Of a DNA stretch of 64,000 nt, positions 59,672 to 64,000 are shown piece after piece. The stretch spans positions 71,849,454-71,913,453 of the forward strand of contig OX388345.1 of the NCBI GenBank assembly GCA_947579665.1, given 5' to 3'. Position 1 is the first letter of the stretch. The number at the start of each line of letters is the position of its first letter. The notes under the pieces are model-generated. The model was not told the origin of the DNA. It saw nothing but the letters and a program-made list of their open reading frames with translations, and did not search any database. A program made the translations under genes and the position numbers. The DNA comes from Sympetrum striolatum (taxonomy: Eukaryota > Arthropoda > Insecta > Odonata > Libellulidae).

Positions 59672-62155
59672 AATATGCAATAGTACTTTCTCATTAAGTA
59701 AGATACAGAAATTGAAAGAGTTGAATTTGAAGCCATGGGACTGGTAATTAGTTAACGCACAAAAATTAAGAGGGCATGCAGTCGTGCTGTTTTTTTTAAC
59801 TTCGTCATCAAACTGATTCCAGTCCGAAATTTACTGTGTACTCATATACCTGCTGACAGTTCTCGACTATTCGTGGTTATAGGTGCCTTTGAGTATCGCT
59901 TCACCTTCACCTTGCTAATTTAACTGGAAACATATACCATGTTAAGGTAAGTCTATGCATAACACGCACCATTTCTCATATCTTGGTAACGTTGCAACGC
60001 CCAGTCATGACTTCATTCATTTTACGGGCATTAATTTGCTTTATGAGCCAAGCAATTATCATAAATCATGAAAGTATAAATTATTTTTCCCTTCTGTTTA
60101 GCTTTGGGTTACAAGGCGCACGCTTTCTCATGCTATACTAAATTCAATTCCATCATCTTTACTTATATGAATTACTACCGTAAGATTTTACTTATTAATA
60201 ATTCGTTTACTTTTGAGTTCTTTCTGGAAACCCGTAATTGCGTATTTTCTTCCACCTGAATCAAACCAGCTGTGAGAAAATTCAAAAATATATCTCAATA
60301 TATAACTAAGATTCAGTTTACGTACAAGTTGGAATTAAAAAAAAAATATGCCAGCCGAAATGCGCAATTTTAATTTTTTTCAGATTATAATGTTGAGTCA
60401 AAAATGACCGTCATTTAAATATTTGAAATATTTTCTTCCTCTTTTCTTGATACATAAAACTTTTCCTTTTATGTCCTATTTTAAGTCCACTGTGTGCTCC
60501 TTTCGCTTTCTTTCAGAAATCGATTCGATTATGACTGTTGCACTGCCGCATATGCGTTAAGCTCGCACGTGGTGACTTCTCGCAGAATTCCCTTTATCTA
60601 AGGTGCGTGACTAACGGCAGTTGAGATACCAGGAAATGTTATTGAAGCTGGGGAGGAGGACTAGCAGTGACTTCGCATCTTCCATTTGTTCCCTTTACCA
60701 AAATTGGCGTGCAACGTCAAAATGGACATACGAATGCAACTTCTTTCGAATCGATTTTTTGCGAACGAATGGATTAGATTAATCTTGTGATATAAATCAA
60801 AGACAATATGTTCTTCAGAGGATTAATAGATACTATACGTAAATTATTTACATAGGCCGACAAGAGTAAGTGAGAAAAATTTGAGAAATATACAAAAAGA
60901 CTATTTTCTTGGAATATTCATTTTTCCATAGGTGTAAGATATTTGGAAAATAGTCTTAAGGTGCATGAATATATTAACACGAACCGGAAGGCGGCTCACA
61001 GGATAAATGTAGTAGTTTCTGTAGATACGTATGAACTTCAGGGAAGGAATTACCGAGTACCCGTTCAAGGACATTGAAGTCAAGGAATTAACGAAGCAAC
61101 TACAAATAGGTTCCTTATCTCTCTAAAGAATGAAAATCATCTTTTCGAGAGGTTCATGATCGTGTGTATGTTGTACCTAACTTATTTGTTTAGAATTTTC
61201 TGATTCTCGCTTAGTAAACTCGTAGCTCTTAATTTTCTGTGAGCTCAGCTGTGAAATATTAAACTATCCACCGTTCCTCTACTTTCTAATTTACATTCAA
61301 TCGCTTTTCAAATACTCTCTTCCCAGTTTGGGCTAGCACAGTTATTTTCCTTTTGTATAACTACAGTTGGCTTTTTACTCCATCCAATTTTTCGAAAAAC
61401 CTCTTATCGCCTCTTCGTCCGGTTCCCTCTTCATCCATCAGAACATCACCTTTTCCCTAGGGGCGATCCTAGTCGCTGCAGCCACAACCTGTTTCTCTGT
61501 TACAATTTTCTTTTAATTGTTTGACATGGGAATCCCGATGATCTTTGTTTTCGAACAAAATAATTTCGGTCGCCGTCTTGCACGAAAATGGAGGAGAGGA
61601 AAATTTCGATATATTTGTAACCTTACACGTGTTGCGCGTTTTTTTGCGGGATCTTAAAATTTGCGTTTAAATATTAGCTTACTGCTTCTTGCGCGGGTTG
61701 AGTAATCCAGTTATTCAATGTCAGCATATGTTCGAAAATTCCATTATTTTCATTGAGAACCCTTTTACAAAATTTTATCATGTTTAATGTTATATTTGTT
61801 ACTTATATTACTTTTTAACCTAGAAACGACTTCTGAATTCACATTATGTTTTTTTTTCGAAACTCTTTTTTAACTGTTTTTCTTATCATATCCAATTTCT
61901 TCACTGATTACGCAGGCTGAGTATTACAGTTATTCAATAGCAGAATTTTTTCTTTAATTTCTCTTTGCGTTTTTAGAAAATTCACAAAAAAATTTCATAA
62001 ATTGAACTGCTGGTTTTGGATTTTAAATTTTACAGCCCGTTTAAATTTTTACTCGCCGGATTTGTAATTCAGTTATTCAATTTCGGTAAACGATCAAAAA
62101 TCGTAGTTTTGCGTTTTCAGAACGTTCAGAAAATTGCACTGCTAGACCCAAGCCG
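59672..62155. other. No gene seen
   Basis: AT-rich sequence. A less AT-rich stretch at 60520-60760 and another at 61400-61520 have no ORF or motif of note. Confidence 0.5.
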
Positions 62156-63240
62156 TGAAAATGATTTTTAAGGCATAGTAAAGGAAAAAAATTGAGATTT
62201 TGATGAAATGAACCGTTTTCGTTGCTTTTGCGATCATATCTCGATAAAATGACGAAAAGTAAGGTAAAATAGAGGTAAAAAATTGAAACTTCGCAAAAAT
62301 TTTCCATTTTCGTTGCTTTTTTCGGTCATATCTCGATAAAACAACGTAAATTAAGGCAAAATAGAGGAAAAAATTGTTATTTCGCGAAAATTATCCGTTT
62401 TCGTGGCTTTTTTCGATCATATCTCGAATGAATCACGAAAATTAAGCCAAAATAAAGGAAAAAGATGAAGTTTTTTTGAAATTATCTATTTTCGTAGCAT
62501 TTTCTCGATCATATCTCGATAAAATGACGAAAATTAAGGCAAAATAGAGGAAAAAAATAGAAACTTCGGTGAAATTATACGTTTTCGTTGCTTTTTTCGA
62601 TCATATCTGTATAAAATTACGAAAATTAAGGAAAAATAGAGGAAAAAAATTGAAATTTCGTTCAAATTATCCGTTTTCGTTGCTTGTTTCGATCATATCT
62701 CAATAAAATGAGGAGAATTAAGGCAAAATAAAGGGTAAAAAAATGAAATTTCGGTGAAATGATCCATTTTAGTTGCTTTTCTTGAACATATCTCGATAAA
62801 AAAACGAAAATTAAGGAAAAGTACAGGAACAAAATTGAAATTTTGGTGAAATTATCCGTTGATGTGGCTTTTTCCAATCATATCTCGATAAAACAACGTA
62901 AATTAAGGCAAAATAGAGGAAAAAAATAGAAATTTCGGTGAAATTATACGTTTTCGTTGCTGTTTTTCGATAATATCTCGATAAAATTACAAAAATTAAG
63001 GAAAAAACATGACAAAAAATTGAAATTTCCTTAAATTATCTGTTTTCGTTGCTTGTTTCGATCATATCTCGATAAAATGAGGAAAATTAAGGCAAAATAG
63101 AGGGTAAAAATTGAAATTTAGCTAATCTTATCTGTTTTCGTTGCTTTTTTCAATCATATTTCCATAAAATGACGAAAATTTAGGCAAAATAGATGAGAAA
63201 GAATTGAAATTTCGGGGAAATTATACGTTTTCGTTGCTTT
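62156..63240. repeat. Satellite: about 12 tandem copies of a ~92-bp unit
   Basis: The word TTTTCGTTGC (or close variants) recurs at 62216, 62307, 62398, 62489, 62582, 62674, 62767, 62859, 62951, 63043, 63135 and 63228, giving periods of 91-93 bp. Each unit also carries CGATCATATCTCGATAAAAT, ACGAAAATTAAGGCAAAATA, GAGGAAAAAAATTGAAATTT and a GGTGAAATTATCC-like block. Minus-strand frames through it (for example 62077-62307 and 62662-62877) repeat an F/L/Y-rich phrase but are by-products, since the period is not a multiple of three. The array ends sharply at the hairpin at 63242. Confidence 0.93.
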
Positions 63241-63241
63241 T

Positions 63242-63274
63242 TACTTTCTCCATATACGAAATATAGAGAAAGTA
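63242..63274. repeat. Hairpin TACTTTCTC / GAGAAAGTA at the satellite border
   Basis: Arms TACTTTCTC (63242-63250) and GAGAAAGTA (63266-63274) are exact reverse complements. After one mismatch the stem extends by ATAT/ATAT. It sits exactly where the 92-bp satellite stops and a different repeat starts, so it may be a terminal structure of a mobile element. Confidence 0.8.
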
Positions 63275-63365
63275 TTGTTTTCATGAAAAAATTCGACTTC
63301 GAGATTTCAACGGAAATACATATTTTGGGGTCCCTAGAACACGTTTTAACCATTTTCGGAATGAT

Positions 63366-63405
63366 GTCTGTGCATATTTGTCTGTGTGTGTGTGTGTCTG
63401 TGCTT
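63366..63405. repeat. (TG)n-type microsatellite
   Basis: TGTCTGTGCATATTTGTCTG followed by (TG)n, including GTGTGTGTGTGTG, lies between the border hairpin region and the 315-bp repeat. Confidence 0.8.
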
Positions 63406-64000
63406 GTGGGCGCTCTAACGTGAAAACAATGGGTCCTATCAATACCAAACTTCATATATAGTACTGTGATGTGTGCTGTCAGAGTTGATTAGTTTTTGGA
63501 GTAAATCGGTTGACCGGAAGTCGAGCTTCATTCATGAAAGCTCATTTCCGGTTTTAAAAATATCTCCATAAATATGATATATACGTGTGTTGTATCAGAA
63601 TTAAAGTTTTAGATAATTTAATTTACTATAACTTTTGTATTTAACATATTTTTGTATCACCAGTTGATTAGGAGTTATTCGTGAAATACCGATAAACCAG
63701 AAGTAGCTGTTATGTAATTTGTGGGCGCTCTAACATGAAAACCATTCACTGTATCAACACCAAATTTCATATATAGTACTTTGGTTGGTGTTGTTAGAGT
63801 TGATTAGTTTTTGGAGTAAATCGGTTAACCGGAAGTCGAGCTTCATTCTTCAAAGATCATTTCCGGTTTTCAAAATATCTCCATAAATATGATATTTCGG
63901 TATATACTATAATTTATAAAAGTTTTAGAAAATGTAATTTACTATAGCTTTTGTTTGAAACATATTTTTGTATCACTGATTGTGTAGGAGTTATTCATGA
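63406..64000. repeat. 315-bp tandem repeat, two copies, cut by the window end
   Basis: GTGGGCGCTCTAAC starts at 63406 and again at 63721. Shared blocks include TTCATATATAGTACT, GAGTTGATTAGTTTTTGGAG, CCGGAAGTCGAGCTTCATTC, ATATCTCCATAAATATGATA and AGGAGTTATTC. Copy 2 is incomplete at the window edge. The short frames inside are not conserved between copies. No known family is assigned. Confidence 0.9.

Noticed and set aside
62077..63455. Minus-strand F/L/Y-rich frames in the satellite
   Set aside because: They repeat with the 91-93 bp unit, which is not a multiple of three, so the frames are by-products of the array.
1..64000. CRISPR array, prokaryotic operon, rRNA gene or intact viral genome
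   Set aside because: None of the expected structures was found. The short tandem arrays lack CRISPR repeat-spacer organisation, and no operon-like ORF chain, rRNA core or viral gene set is present.

Overview
This window looks like AT-rich, gene-poor nuclear DNA from an invertebrate animal, most likely an arthropod. No long intact ORF encodes a recognisable protein. The recognisable coding signal is almost all decayed non-LTR retrotransposon (LINE) sequence. tRNA-derived SINEs, a Helitron-like element, a piggyBac-type element with TTAA target sites, and several tandem arrays are also present. No prokaryotic, organellar or viral gene organisation is visible. The species cannot be named from sequence alone.

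Layout. 1-3.8 kb is featureless AT-rich DNA. 4.5-5.0 kb holds a GC-rich candidate first coding exon on the minus strand with a consensus splice donor. 5.3-5.9 kb is a LINE 3' end. 7.5-8.2 kb is a 66-bp minisatellite, followed by a possible small plus-strand exon at 8.4 kb, a SINE with a perfect target-site duplication at 8.9-9.03 kb and a nested palindrome at 9.2 kb. 12-12.5 kb is a decayed ~180-bp array. 12.6-14.9 kb is the largest LINE, from the end of its endonuclease through reverse transcriptase to the C-terminus. 18.4-18.7 kb is a tandem duplication with an 84-bp insertion. 20.4-21.8 kb has a LINE 3' scrap and a GC-rich island with a minus-strand donor. 24-32 kb has LINE tails and otherwise plain DNA. 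33.98-34.61 kb is the Helitron-like element. 38-45 kb has more LINE pieces. 46.1-47.05 kb is an array of tRNA T-arm-like hairpins at ~165-bp spacing. 49.2-51.1 kb has a second minus-strand candidate first exon, a partial second copy of it, and paired palindromes. 53.8-54.6 and 57.85-58.2 kb are LINE ends. 58.3-59.6 kb is the piggyBac-type element with a SINE directly beside it. 62.16-63.24 kb is a 12-copy ~92-bp satellite that joins a hairpin and a 315-bp tandem repeat running off the window.

How it fits together. The two best host coding candidates (4491-4761 and 49217-49423) are both on the minus strand. Each starts with ATG after an in-frame stop, is GC-rich against its surroundings, and ends in a strong splice donor. 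A third GC-rich patch (21.2-21.7 kb) also ends in a minus-strand donor. They may be first exons of one or more large minus-strand genes whose bodies lie to the left, with the rest of the window as intron or intergenic DNA. This is inference: I recognise neither protein and no matching acceptor exon was identified.

The most unusual structures are the T-arm-like hairpin array, where two copies of a long stem show two compensatory base-pair changes; three retroelement tails that share a hairpin layout but not the stem sequence; the sharp satellite/hairpin/315-bp-repeat junction; and an excess of perfect short-loop palindromes.
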